Made by a program: the position numbers and the translations under genes | In this document: piece after piece, positions 10,568-21,196 of the stretch | Position numbering within the stretch: the first letter of the stretch is position 1 | How the letters are laid out: each line of letters opens with the position of its first letter | NCBI GenBank assembly: GCA_047495785.1 | Contig: JBLDXI010000029.1 | Location: 3,782,001-3,846,000 of the forward strand | DNA: 64,000 nucleotides | Reading direction: 5' to 3' | From: Lepidodermella squamata | Taxonomy: Eukaryota > Gastrotricha | The notes under the pieces: generated by a model | Databases searched by the model: none | Told to the model about the DNA's origin: nothing | The model's input: only the letters and a program-made list of their open reading frames with translations

Positions 10568-11548
10568 TCAGAGCTGCTTAACATCGCACGAAGTTGTAAT
10601 TACAACAGCTGATTCAGATTTTTTAATCAGTGGTTCGTTGTTATTTCCCGAAGAAATCTCCTCATTGGAGCTCTCGCCAGATTTAGCAGCATTCCTCGCC
10701 GGTGATAGTTGATTCGCCACTTTACGAAAATGGATGCACCTGAAAATCGCAAAAACAAGAGCACCAGCGCTGAGAAGCAACAGTACGGCCAATACACCTA
10801 AGGTCACTGATAACGGCTGGATTCTCAATTGATTCCCAGGTCCATTTTCCGCCGGGCCATTTCGCGTTGGCTCAACTTTAACAGGAGTTATTTGGGCAGA
10901 TCGAGTTTCAGGCTTGATGTGGCAGTAGTACTGAAGCACCTTTTCCTGGCCATTGTTCGCCGACCGGCCAGCCCCGTACCATTTCGCCTGGTAACCAGGT
11001 GGGCAGGTAAAATCGCCAGTCACAGGGTTAGGAACATCATCGGATATTGAATTGCCTTCCCGTTGAATCTGGTAGAAACCGCCCAGCTCAGATCCGTTGA
11101 AGAACACGAAGCAAATCGATTGTTTACACGTAACGGGCCGAATGTAGCGATCCTCACTGTCGAGAAAACTCGGCGATAATAGGTTGAAAACGATGGTCTC
11201 ATAGCCAAGCGGGCATGTGAAGGCGTTTGTGACTGGGTTCATCGCTTCAATGGTCGGTAGCTTGCCGTATTTCTCATCGCATTTGAAGAACATCCCGCCA
11301 AACGGGTCGAAGCCTCGTGTCTTAGCGAGGCATAAATGCGTCTCTAAGATTTCTTCCTGGTAGTCCGAAACAGGACTCGCGACCAGGAAATCGGTGGCGT
11401 TATCTGGGCAGTAGGCGTTTTTGTCGTCAAACGTGTTGGCGATCAAAGCGCCGCGGCGATACGAGTACAAGCCGCGGAAGCTTGTTGCCTCGCTGCCTGG
11501 CAGAACTAAGCACCATAATAAAAGAAATGCCGGACGTAGGGGTGTCAT
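10568..11548 (-). CDS. Single-pass membrane protein sharing the receptor-kinase ectodomain
   Basis: The product is 326 aa when started at the Met that begins the signal peptide (MTPLRPAFLLLWCLVLPG); the open frame extends 27 codons further upstream. The ectodomain has the same plan as the receptor kinase at 31918-34097: FRGLYSYRRG near the N terminus, GGMFF, NPVTNAFTCP, CKQSICF with GGFYQ, NPVTGDFTCPPGY and KWYGAGRSAN. A transmembrane helix follows (SVTLGVLAVLLLLSAGALVFA), then a cytoplasmic tail of about 60 residues without a kinase. The GGxF plus NPxTxxxxCP pattern recalls the C-terminal region of perforin-2/MPEG1-type proteins, but this is only a pattern resemblance. It is a surface receptor or co-receptor by architecture; the ligand is unknown. 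Confidence 0.75.
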   Translation of the reverse strand: MTPLRPAFLLLWCLVLPGSEATSFRGLYSYRRGALIANTFDDKNAYCPDNATDFLVASPVSDYQEEILETHLCLAKTRGFDPFGGMFFKCDEKYGKLPTIEAMNPVTNAFTCPLGYETIVFNLLSPSFLDSEDRYIRPVTCKQSICFVFFNGSELGGFYQIQREGNSISDDVPNPVTGDFTCPPGYQAKWYGAGRSANNGQEKVLQYYCHIKPETRSAQITPVKVEPTRNGPAENGPGNQLRIQPLSVTLGVLAVLLLLSAGALVFAIFRCIHFRKVANQLSPARNAAKSGESSNEEISSGNNNEPLIKKSESAVVITTSCDVKQL

Positions 11549-12497
11549 TGTTCCGTAACCATTGCAGCTCCTGAGTCTTGCATTAACTTGGCGCCGTATT
11601 ATACTTAGAGCCTGAATGCTTGTTGTCAAGTATCTGGCTTATTCACTATGGTCAGCAAGCGTATCGCGTCAACAGCCTCGTAAATTAGACCTATTAGTGA
11701 AGGGCAAAATAATCTTTCAAGGCATAAAACAATCAAATTCAGCCTGGTTTTTTTGAATATACCTCTGGGAAAAATTATTATAAAAACAAGGCTTGAGCGT
11801 TTTATTGAAGAGCAGAATCATTTCTAACCACAATCTTAAAATAGGATTAATTGAATGGAATTAGGGAGAGACACGGCGTTTCCCTGAGACTCAATGTGAA
11901 AGACCTCTGATTTTTCTCTGATGGAACCAGACATGATTGAAAATGAAATAAAATTGATTGTTTTTGACCTTGTTGAACACAATAATTGTTTCAAGTATCG
12001 TAGTTAAATCCCATTTATCGATTTCATGTCACTGCGTCTATTATCAAGCTTTTGATAGGTAAAGTAGCACCAAGTACTGGCCGTGCCGTTTTTTATTCTA
12101 AAAATTGAATGAATATGTGGGCGTGCTTTGATTTTCGAGTATCACGAAATATCAATTAACCATTTTTTATTGACCATCTCAGTGCAAATATCGATCGGAT
12201 ATAACCAAAAAAAGGCTCGAACTCCGAAATTTCATTTTTTCGAATTCACTACTCCTCTTTGCCAAAAAAAGAATTCGATAACAAAACAATTGCTTTGTCC
12301 GATAAAAAAAAATTCCAGCTTAAAACGTTTGTATTGTGAACCTTGTTCTTTGCTTGTTTTGCCGAGAAGTACACGGGATACAGTAGTTTTTATGCCGCGC
12401 TCGGTTAAGCACGAATGTATTACACAAGCTACGGTGAGCATTAAGTGATAAAAAAAAGTGAAAGCCAGAGCAACAAAATTACGCATATAATGAAAAT
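11549..12497. other. Intergenic between divergent genes
   Basis: AT-rich sequence between the membrane protein gene (minus) and the glycosyltransferase (plus), and so likely to hold both promoters. No TATA box or other site stands out enough to call. Confidence 0.4.
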
Positions 12498-14692
12498 ATG
12501 TTACAAAAGCTAAAGCATGTAGCTAAAGCAAGATTTCGTTTGCTTGTTCTACTATTCGTAAGCCTCGCACTTCTCGTCATCATTCTAGCTGTAATAAACA
12601 CTTTCTACATCGAGTATGTTGGAGCTCTTTATCGCAAAATCACCAGCGGTTCTGACTCGCAATCTACGGCAGTTATTTGCCATGACCAGAACGCTCTGAA
12701 CGAGCAAAGGCGAAAATTTACCTATCAAGGATGTGGCTCAATTGATAGATGGTTTGACAGCAGGGTCCAAACAAGGGAAAAGGACGTGGAAAATGCCAGC
12801 CGACTAATTGAAAAGACTCATCTACCGCGAATCGTTCATTTCTACAGAAACTCACGACCATTCCCGGATAAATTCACCTTTAAGGTAGACTTTTCACAAT
12901 GTCCCACATTTTCTTAAACATAGTGTTTCTAGAATTTCATCAGCATTCTGAGCGCTTACAGATTTTTGGAGCCTGATAAGATTATCTTGCATTTATCTGC
13001 GATTCCGGACCCTGATGCTGGGCTGTATCATCACTGGTGGCAGGAAGTTCTAGATTCCTTACCTTTTCTTGAGGTGAGATACATCGGGAAATTTGCGACT
13101 CATTTTGACGAATTGAGTGTAACCCAACGAGAAATTCGGTTGCTAGCCGAGGGTGGTATCATTGTGCCTCTCGAAGGCATCATTTTCAATGGCGGCGCCT
13201 GGCCTGCTGGGGATTACTCGAAAAAACTAATGGCGGACGAAGTCGAAATGCTCAAAAATTCAAGCAAGGTTTACATAATGAACGGTCTAGACACTGCAGC
13301 GATTTCATGCGAAGACTACCAACCGATTGAGAAGAGAAATGCCACTAACGGAAGTCTGTATGGTGAGAACAGGAATGATGGTCCGATCGATTCGCCATGT
13401 TATTCAGTCCCCAGTGGCGTTGAGTTTTACCCGGTGGATATCATGACAGGCGATGAAGACTTTGCTCAATTAGTTCGATATATTTTCTACTCGAATCGAA
13501 GAGAGATGTTACCTCGACCGGCCGAGCATACTAAGAATCTCACGGTACCATTGATATGCCATTATGTCTGGATTTATGGCTCACAACTCGAATTTGACGC
13601 TTATCTCAGCATGCTGAGTTGTCTTTACATCGCCAAGTAAGCTTTGAACCCTTATTTCCATCAAAATCATGAAAAATGTGCTCAGGGCGGATGTTTATGT
13701 TCACGGATCAATGCCCCCATCTGGCATAAGATGGGAGAGACTTAAGGAGAAAGCCGGGTCGAGATTGAAATTTATCAAAACCTACCTGCCTAATCAAGCT
13801 TATGGAAATATGGTAAATCATCCAGCTCATATAAGCGACGTTTGGCGAGTTGAAGCGTTGTTGCGGTACGGCGGCATTTACATCGACTGGGACGCGATTT
13901 TTCTCAAGCCATTAGATGAAGACATGTTGAAACGCGATGCTGTAGTCAATTTCGACATCGTTTCATACCCTGACTATCCAGATGTGATCAGTAACGCAGT
14001 TTTGCTGGCGAAACCGGGCTCGCGATACTTTCAACAAGTTCAGGTTAGAAAACGCCTAATTTTTTACTTTTTAGGGAATTTTGGCCTTGGGATAATTTTC
14101 GAGAGGGAGGAGAATAAGAATAAGGCTAATTTTATTTCAATTCTTCTATAATTAATTTTCAAATTTTATTTATTTTTTTTTAATTTTTTAATTTCAAATT
14201 TTTAATTAATGTTGAATTAATTCCAAGATTCATTTTTTTTAAATTTTTAATGTTACTTTATGTCAATTTCAGAAATCGATGAAAAATTTCAACACCTTCC
14301 AGCCAACTGACAATAGATTGTTGGGCCATTTCTACAATTCGCTGTTCATGTATTACAAAGTTTACGAATGTTACCCAGAGGACGTTTACATCGACCCTCG
14401 GCTGCAGGTCATATGCTGCTGCGATCGGCGGTGCCATCCTTCATGGAAGCCGAATTACAAATTGGGCCGACCTGATGCAAATTGGAATTTCGATGTTGAT
14501 AAAGAACATGCTTACGTCATGCACAACACTTATCCGACGCCGGAGGAGTTCCGATCTGAAGAGTCGCTGCTGAAATACCCTGATAATTCGACCATGTATT
14601 ACCGGATCGCGATGAAAGTGCTTTCGCATGCAAATATTGATATTCTAACTTTGGTTATACCATCGAATACGTCCACGACCATAAAGCCCTAA
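12498..14692 (+). CDS. Type II membrane glycosyltransferase with duplicated DXD-type domain
   Basis: Four exons fit in phase: 12498-12884, 12933-13636, 13686-14043 and 14273-14692 (622 aa); introns 1 and 2 are only 48 and 49 nt. The N terminus has a short basic tail and one membrane anchor (residues about 14-38), the usual Golgi type II layout. The second half contains the sugar-transferase DXD block (RYGGIYIDWDAIFLKPL), preceded by SDVWRVEALL and followed by NRLLGHFYNS and YVMHN, as in GT32-like enzymes (alpha-1,4-galactosyl or mannosyl transferases). The first half repeats the layout (PRIVHFY, LLAEGGIIVPLEGIIF) but lacks the DXD aspartates. It is followed 26 nt later by a Cys-loop receptor gene. 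The sugar specificity cannot be read. Confidence 0.8.
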
Positions 14693-14718
14693 AATCTATA
14701 TTAAAGATTAAATCAAAC

Positions 14719-15876
14719 ATGAAATTTCACTGGTTAGCCATTTTTCTAGCTGAATATGCAGCTGCGAAAGTTCTGACGAGAGCTGACGAATTCTTTGAAG
14801 CATGCCCTAATGTGAGGCAAGAAGTTTATAGCCCTGGTTGTTCGATTGGGCAGGTGGAGAGCGCGGCATCAGGCCGTAATACGGCAATCTGTGACCAGAC
14901 ACCAATTGCAGCAAAATTTTATGCCAGCCGTTTTCACAGAATCGACGAGCCAGCTGAAACGTTCACTGTAGCTGGGTCTCTGAGACTTGAATGGCCTTTA
15001 ACCTGCAGAGATTTCAACAACACTGGAATAGATGAATATTCCCTCAAGTTGAATGAAGACCGATTTTGGACGCCTGGCGTCTACCACAGTAACACGATTG
15101 ACAACTTCGGGATGAGTGGGGATACATTCACGAGCCGCTTTATGGCCTTCTTCAACCTGAATACCTCTGATTTTCGAATTCTTTGGCAAAAATATGGAAT
15201 TTTTTCTTCGTCATGCTCTATGGACTTTGAGAATTTCCCATTTGATGAGCAATCGTGCAGTATCGAATTTTGCCTTCAGGAGAACCGAAATGCAGCAACG
15301 CTTGTTATAGGGGACGGAATACAGATCCTTGGCGGTTTCATGTCACCCAGCAGCAACTGGCAGGTTGTCAATTCCTCGACCCGCACTGATGCTGTGACTT
15401 TCAGTGGAGACAGGGGAAATATTGTATTTTCTATCAAATTCCGGCGTAGACCGGACTTTTACGTTGTTGCGCTTATTCTGCCATGCTTTTTCCTATCAAC
15501 TCTAGAAATCGGTTCAGTCATGATGGAGCCAAAAATGGCTGATCGGCCTGTTTTTGCTGTCACCCTCCTCCTAGCGTTTGTGTTCCTGCAAAGTGAAATT
15601 TTGCAATGGATACCGCCTAAACCTGATCGCTGCTTCCTCAGGACATATACGAACCTTTGCGCTTTGTTCGCTTGGATGAACACGGTGTACACTCTGGTTA
15701 CATTATGCATCGCCCGTTCGAGCATAACCATTGCAAAGTCGACTTATCAAGTATTTTCGCTATCGATAAGCGCCTTACGGATCGTCGATATAGTCGCAGT
15801 AACTCTGGGAAGTCTCTTCCTCATTTCTATAAATTCTATCGCGATCGACACCGCTAAAAAGAGCGAGTATCTGTAA
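14719..15876 (+). CDS. Cys-loop ligand-gated ion channel subunit 1 (intronless)
   Basis: This is a single-exon 385-aa pentameric ligand-gated channel subunit. It has a signal peptide, a ligand-binding domain with the FWTPGVY segment, and a canonical 13-residue Cys-loop (CSMDFENFPFDEQSC). Four membrane helices follow: M1 from FYVVALILPCFFLS, M2 in RPVFAVTLLLAFVFLQSEIL, M3 after CFLRTYTNLC and M4 near LRIVDIVAVTLGSLFLI. The M3-M4 loop is only about 20-25 residues, unlike the long cytoplasmic loop of most animal members. No vicinal Cys pair is present in loop C, so it is not a classical nicotinic alpha subunit. The ligand and ion selectivity are unknown. The start codon lies 26 nt after the glycosyltransferase stop, on the same strand. 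Confidence 0.85.
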   Translation: MKFHWLAIFLAEYAAAKVLTRADEFFEACPNVRQEVYSPGCSIGQVESAASGRNTAICDQTPIAAKFYASRFHRIDEPAETFTVAGSLRLEWPLTCRDFNNTGIDEYSLKLNEDRFWTPGVYHSNTIDNFGMSGDTFTSRFMAFFNLNTSDFRILWQKYGIFSSSCSMDFENFPFDEQSCSIEFCLQENRNAATLVIGDGIQILGGFMSPSSNWQVVNSSTRTDAVTFSGDRGNIVFSIKFRRRPDFYVVALILPCFFLSTLEIGSVMMEPKMADRPVFAVTLLLAFVFLQSEILQWIPPKPDRCFLRTYTNLCALFAWMNTVYTLVTLCIARSSITIAKSTYQVFSLSISALRIVDIVAVTLGSLFLISINSIAIDTAKKSEYL

Positions 15877-16398
15877 GAATTCGCCTGAATTGTATTCTAA
15901 ACAGACTACATTACAAATTAAAAAAACGTGTATATATTTTCAAATAATCCTAAGAAGTTTATGGTTAATAATAATTTTGCTTTGGTTGTTTTGACTCCCG
16001 TTATTCACTGAGACTTCTTTAACTTTCAGGATTTGAATTGGTTAAAATTGCCACTAAGCGGCCTTTGAGGCATGAAGGTGAAAATGATTCCTATGTCTCG
16101 TTCTAAGATTACGTTTTAGCCTACGACATCTCGTGGGCCTTTGCCGTCAACCTGGCATGTCAACTTGTCTACTGGTATGCCACCTGCCTCCGTTCTTGGC
16201 GATAATTCTTGGCGACACTGTTTCTGGGTAACGAAGAACTAAGTGAGCCTCAGGGGAGCCTTTTGAGATCGAATCGCGTCTGTTTTCGATCGAAAAGTGA
16301 TGGTACTAAAGGGCGTCTCAAGCTAACCCTACTGAGTGCGCGTGTCATATTGCTAATCTTTCAACCTATATCAAGGCATACAGTGCATGATTTTTTAA
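15877..16398. other. Intergenic, nothing recognised
   Basis: Lies between the 3' ends of the convergent Cys-loop receptor and PQQ-propeller genes. No further feature was seen. Confidence 0.5.
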
Positions 16399-17706
16399 TT
16401 AACGATATAGCAAGCTAATCAAAATAAGGACATAAAATGCCACATGGCTAATTAACTGTCCTTCTGCACTATTTGGAGTCGTATTCGCTTGAGTAGTCTT
16501 AGGAGGTGGCGTTGTACCCTCATAGCTAGTACCAAACGCATAGACATAACCATCAGAACCCTGCGCATAGAACACTCCAGCCGAAAATGCCCATTTGTTA
16601 CTAAAGGAAACAGAGTCATCGCCAACTGCGATATTCGCAGCCAAACTACCATCAACTTTATCGTAAATCGCAAACCCGGTATAACCCTGCGCGATAATAT
16701 AATCGTCCAGGACAATAGGGTTACAATCAGGTGGTGCATCGGAAAGCGGTATCCTGAAAGTAGTAACTGAATCCCCGGTTTTAATGTCATGCTTTGCTAT
16801 AACGACATGGTCGGCCGGTTTACATTTCCGGTAGACGAATTCATTGTCTGTAACAGCTACCAAAAAGTCATCGCTGCTAGTCGATGCGGTCCATTTAACA
16901 GTTTTACTGTCGATATCAACAGCAACCATTTGAGTATTTTTCCTGGTTATTGCGACATTACCAGAAATCATAGGCCCGTGATTGAGGTCGGCGTTTTCTA
17001 GTGGGAAATCGATATTCCACCATCTGTTACCATTCTTCGTCGCATCAAACTCGGCGATCGCTTCGGTTGTAGTGCTCATCGTCAACCCGATCAATCGATT
17101 ATCATTTGAGAGGGAAAGGTAATAAGGAATGTCCAGGGAATTGACTCCATATGAAGATCTCGTCTCCCCAGTTAGGAAGTCTAGGGCGACAAGCTGGCCA
17201 TTATTCTCGTCAGTTGAAAACCCAACAACAAGGTCTTTCAGCCCAGTAATTGGGATAATGTCGTAGAGATCACCGGCCAGTTTCCGTGACCAAAGAATAG
17301 TCTCCTTCCCGACCTCGAGGCTAATCCCGAAAACCTGTCCGTCGCCATTTGCAAGGAACATAAGTTTGTTCTGCGGCTCCATCACCTGTTTCGAGGCTGA
17401 GAAATCCGTTAGGATTGTGAAATTTTTGATCAGTTGGCCAGTTTTTGCGTCGATAATTGCTAGATTTCCATCGCCTGTGTTGACGTACAATTTCTGGTTG
17501 AAGACAAGAATTCCACTCAAGCTTTTGCGTGTAGTTTCTAGTTGCGTTTTCCAAAGGATATCGATTTTGTTGACGTAACCCAGTGAGTAGGGCTTGTAAC
17601 CAGTGTGGCTGTAGTCGCCCCCATCAGCTATCCAATCATCCACAGATGCACTAGCATGTAGCACTGAAGCTACTAAGAAAATGGCGGAAACAAGAATTTG
17701 TCTCAT
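16399..17706 (-). CDS. Secreted or GPI-anchored PQQ-type beta-propeller protein
   Basis: This is an intronless 435-aa protein. A signal peptide (MRQILVSAIFLVASVLHASA) is followed by repeats of about 40-50 residues of the quinoprotein-like propeller type (IDAKTGQLIKNF, VALDFLTGETRS, VAVDIDSKTVKWT, YDKVDGSLAANI, DGYVYAFGTSYEG). The W-containing start (WIADGGDYSHTGY ... ILWKTQ) also fits PQQ-like proteins. The C terminus has a Thr/Pro-rich linker (TTPPPKTTQANTT) and a hydrophobic tail (HVAFYVLILISLLYR), typical of a GPI-anchor signal or short membrane anchor. The full catalytic set of a PQQ dehydrogenase is not evident, so I call a propeller scaffold at the cell surface. Confidence 0.8.
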   Translation of the reverse strand: MRQILVSAIFLVASVLHASASVDDWIADGGDYSHTGYKPYSLGYVNKIDILWKTQLETTRKSLSGILVFNQKLYVNTGDGNLAIIDAKTGQLIKNFTILTDFSASKQVMEPQNKLMFLANGDGQVFGISLEVGKETILWSRKLAGDLYDIIPITGLKDLVVGFSTDENNGQLVALDFLTGETRSSYGVNSLDIPYYLSLSNDNRLIGLTMSTTTEAIAEFDATKNGNRWWNIDFPLENADLNHGPMISGNVAITRKNTQMVAVDIDSKTVKWTASTSSDDFLVAVTDNEFVYRKCKPADHVVIAKHDIKTGDSVTTFRIPLSDAPPDCNPIVLDDYIIAQGYTGFAIYDKVDGSLAANIAVGDDSVSFSNKWAFSAGVFYAQGSDGYVYAFGTSYEGTTPPPKTTQANTTPNSAEGQLISHVAFYVLILISLLYR

Positions 17707-19055
17707 TTTTGGTGAAAATGCTCTTTATTGCAATTACTTATATACAGGAAAATAATCGCTTTTGGCGCAATGCTATCAAATCTTATCTCGATTAAGATAG
17801 CGGAAATGCTACGCATTAAAATAACGAATGCTCTAGATACGGTCACTTTTTTTGAAGAATTTACCAACTCTTGTACGCGAATTTATTCATGAATTTCATT
17901 ACCGTAAATAGTATTCGAATTCAAGCCCAGGCGGCATCTCTTTGCCGGCTCTTTGATGTTCTTTTATTGCCCCTTGGGCTTGAATTTCGGAATTTACGGT
18001 AATTGTTTAATAATTCAAGTGGTAAATGCTCTTTTTTGGGACAGAGTTCAGAGCAAGCTAAATTTCCATACTGAACACTGAACACATATATTTAGATTTT
18101 AGATCAGAATAAGACGTGCAATTTTAATTTCTTTAAATAACCCCCTTCGTAGTCACTGTCCAAAGGATTCTAGTCCCAAATCGAGTATTCAGTAATCACT
18201 TTGCTTGGATCACATACTATCAGGTAAAAAGTAAACCACAGTCCGGAATAGTTCCGAATATTTACGACCAGGGACAAAGCTCCAAATTGGTAGCGTGTGA
18301 AGAGACTCTGTGCTCAAAGTTCAAAGCGCGTTGTACCCGGCGACAGGCGATCCTACTTTTAGGTCATGAGGCACAACATGGTTTAATGGTTTATGGTCCC
18401 TGGGCCATTCAACAGGTCACACAAAACAGAGAGCTGGTTTTGCATGCGGGTAGAGGCATTTGAGGACTCTAAGCCATAATCGCGGCATGCGACACCAAGC
18501 GATGCTCAAATCCAGTGTACGAAGTAGGATCCTCGATCCTCGAGGGGTACTTTATCTGGTAATTTATCTGACCCCTGTGGTTTTTGGGGGTTTTCTTACC
18601 TGGACCTCACAAGGTGGTGGGTACCGTACCCTCCGGTACTTCGCACCACTGCTCAAATCCGATAAGGATTTGGCTAGTAAGGTCTCGTGTTGGCTTGTAG
18701 ACTAGTAATGGGCACTAAAATTATGAGTGCCGGCGAGTTGCGCTTTTCTTTTTTCCTTGATTTTAAGGATTGCAGTGAGAATTTGAGGTGATTTCAGTTC
18801 CCTTTTTTCGATTCATTGTTCAGGATTAAAATATGTTCACGACCGTTTGTTGCAAAAAAAGATGAAATGTGCCATTAAAAATGAACGATTGAGAATGAAG
18901 TTCTATTTTACACACCAGTCTGTGACCCACCCTTGAATCTTAATGATTCCATTTTGTTTGCAGAATTGATGTAAAATTGCATACTGCTCTCTCCCCATCT
19001 GAAAATACATTGCTTGTGCCATTTCCAAAATTTCGCTTCCCATGTCTTTTCCCCT
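17707..19055. other. Intergenic with a short foldback
   Basis: No gene was recognised. An imperfect palindrome spans 17899-18003: ATTACCGTAAAT and AATTCAAGCCCA on the left pair with TTGGGCTTGAATT and ATTTACGGTAAT on the right. It may be a small MITE or a structured element. The rest shows no supported coding. Confidence 0.45.
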
Positions 19056-19059
19056 CTGC

Positions 19060-19190
19060 CGCAGGTAAGCTTCGATCGACGGTGCCATCCTTCCTGAAAA
19101 AGCCCAATTAAAAGCTGGGCCAAACTTCTGCTAATTGGTTGTTTGAGGTGGACAAATAACAAGCTAACGTTATGCACTTAGCCACACTGG
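19060..19190 (+). pseudogene. Relic of the glycosyltransferase last exon
   Basis: A degenerate match to about 14410-14540 is visible (CGACGGTGCCATCCTTC, then GCCCAATTAAAAGCTGGGCC, GAGGTGGACAAATAAC and TTATGCAC). It contains indels and stops. It lies upstream of Cys-loop receptor 2 just as the intact exon lies upstream of receptor 1, so the glycosyltransferase-receptor unit was duplicated as a block and only the receptor survived. Confidence 0.65.
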
Positions 19191-19460
19191 AAGAGTTGCG
19201 GTGCAATTGCTTTTGCACGCAGATATTGATAATCGAACACAGAGCTGGAAAACCAGCAGAAATGACGGCCCAGGTGCGTGGAACATTTTGGCTTAGGAAG
19301 CAGTCGAAAATTGAAGGAAATGGTTGTTTAGTAGGAAATTGCAAAATCGGTGCGTAGGAAATCCTGCAAAAGTTATCCAACTCTGATCGAACATTTGTTT
19401 TGGCATCATGGCATCGTTCATGAACTGCTACGAAATATCTATCAGAGGATCAAATCAAAA

Positions 19461-20615
19461 ATGAAGCTTTGCTGGTTCGCGGTTTATCTGGTTAAATTCG
19501 TTGCTTCCGAAGTTCGAACGAAAGCTGACGAATTCTTTGAAGCATGCCCTAATGTGAGGCAAGAAGTTTATAGTCCTGGTTGTTCGATTCGGCAGGTGGA
19601 GGATGCGAAAGCAGGCCACATTACGACAATATGTAATCAGACAAGAATCGCAGCGAAATTTTTCCCCAGCCGTTTTCACAGAATCGACGAGCCAGCCGAA
19701 ACGTTCACTATAGCTGGGTCTCTGAGGCTTCAATGGCATATCAATTGCACAGATTTCAAACCTGGGTCGGATGATTATTCCTTCAAGATAAATGAGGACC
19801 AATTTTGGACGCCTGGCATCTACCACAGTAATACGATTGACAACTTCGGGATGAGTGGGGATACATTCACGAGTCGTTTCATGGCTTTATACTTACCTAA
19901 TACTTCTGAGTTCGAATTTGTCTGGCAAAAATACGGGATTTATTCTTCGTCCTGCTCTATGGACTTTGAGAAGTTCCCTTTCGATGAGCAATCTTGTAGC
20001 ATCGAGTTTTGCCTTCAGGAGAACCGAATGGCAGCAACGCTTGCTATTATGGATGGAATCCAGATCCTCGGAGGTTTTATGTCACCTAGCAGCAACTGGC
20101 AGGTCAAAAACTCTTCGACTAGCACCGATGCGATAACTTTCAATGGAGACAGGGGAAATATTGTATTTTCTATCAAATTCCGGCGTAGACCGGACTTTTA
20201 CGTTGTTGCGCTTATTCTACCCTGCTTTTTCCTCTCGACTCTGGAAATCGGTGCAGTGATGATGGAGCCGAAAATGCCAGACAGGCCTGTTTTTGCTGTC
20301 ACCATTCTACTCGCGTTTATATTTCTGCAAAGCGAAATTTTGCATTGGATACCGGCCAAACCTGATGGATGCTTCCTTAGGACATATACCGATCTTTGCG
20401 CTTTATTCTCTTGGTTGATCACCGTTTACACTCTGGTCACAACATGCATCGCCCGCTCGAGCATAACCATTGCAAAGTCGAATTTTAAAGTCTATTCGTT
20501 ATCGATTAGCGCCTTACGGATCGTCGATATAGTCGCAGTAACTCTGGGGAGCCTCTTCCTCATTGCTTTAAATTCTATTGCGATCGACACCGCTAAAAAG
20601 AACGAGTATCTGTGA
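19461..20615 (+). CDS. Cys-loop ligand-gated ion channel subunit 2 (intronless)
   Basis: This 384-aa paralog of the subunit at 14719 is started at the Met that opens a signal-peptide-like segment (MKLCWFAVYLVKFVASE); the frame is open 37 codons further upstream. It keeps the Cys-loop (CSMDFEKFPFDEQSC), the FWTPGIYHSNTIDNFGMSGD block, all four membrane helices and the very short M3-M4 loop. Most differences from subunit 1 lie in the extracellular domain and at a few M2/M3 positions (GAVMMEPKMPDRP; WIPAKPDGCF), while M1 and M4 are nearly identical. Preserved reading frame and motifs imply selection. Confidence 0.85.
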   Translation: MKLCWFAVYLVKFVASEVRTKADEFFEACPNVRQEVYSPGCSIRQVEDAKAGHITTICNQTRIAAKFFPSRFHRIDEPAETFTIAGSLRLQWHINCTDFKPGSDDYSFKINEDQFWTPGIYHSNTIDNFGMSGDTFTSRFMALYLPNTSEFEFVWQKYGIYSSSCSMDFEKFPFDEQSCSIEFCLQENRMAATLAIMDGIQILGGFMSPSSNWQVKNSSTSTDAITFNGDRGNIVFSIKFRRRPDFYVVALILPCFFLSTLEIGAVMMEPKMPDRPVFAVTILLAFIFLQSEILHWIPAKPDGCFLRTYTDLCALFSWLITVYTLVTTCIARSSITIAKSNFKVYSLSISALRIVDIVAVTLGSLFLIALNSIAIDTAKKNEYL

Positions 20616-21196
20616 TCTGTGACCAGCCTAAATTTTATTCTGAACAGGCTACATCAAAAAAGCGTCTAATAATTCTAATTGTTTTCGAATAATCCTATAA
20701 AGTTTATGTTTACTAATCATTCGGCAATGGTTGTTTTACTCTCGCAGTGAGATCCGGGAGCAGAGGTGTTTTCTAGCATCCAGCCGAAGAAACGGAAGTA
20801 ACCAGTTTTATTTTCAAGAATTCAAAAAGTCTAGATTATTTCGCGAGTAATTTCGTAACCGTGCCGTTACGAAATTACGTTACGAAAGAGTTCAGCATAC
20901 CCTTCACCTAATCATGAATTACGGCATTTGTTAGGCAGGTTTCATGACAAGCCACTCATTAGAAATTGAAATCATATTCAGAAGTGTTACAGAGGGATTC
21001 GCAAAGGACTAAGTTGTAGCGCTCGATTGCGACGGATAAGAAAAGAAATGACCATGGAAAATTCTTGTAGAATTGTTGAAGTTGTATTAAAGATTAAAGT
21101 ATAGAAATGCGTCCTTAATGAATTCAGCAACCTTCCGCAGGGCAAGCTGTACAATAAAACAATTCAACATTTTTAGCCGCGGTCACATTATCGCGG
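20616..21196. pseudogene. Intergenic with relic of the SDR last exon (about 20985-21075)
   Basis: Near 20985-21075 the plus strand retains a degraded copy of the final SDR exon (compare 35596-35692): AGTGTTACAGAGGGATTCGC, GCGCAAAGGAC-like sequence and AAGAAATGACCATGGAAAA. It sits next to the 3' end of a LamG-EGF gene, as the intact SDR does at 35.7 kb, so a larger block was duplicated. The rest of this interval holds nothing recognised. Confidence 0.55.

Noticed and set aside
12885-12961. Glycosyltransferase intron 1 ending at the CTTACAG near 12961
   Set aside because: That acceptor breaks the frame; using TTTCTAG at 12932 gives a phase-correct 48-nt intron and a sensible protein.
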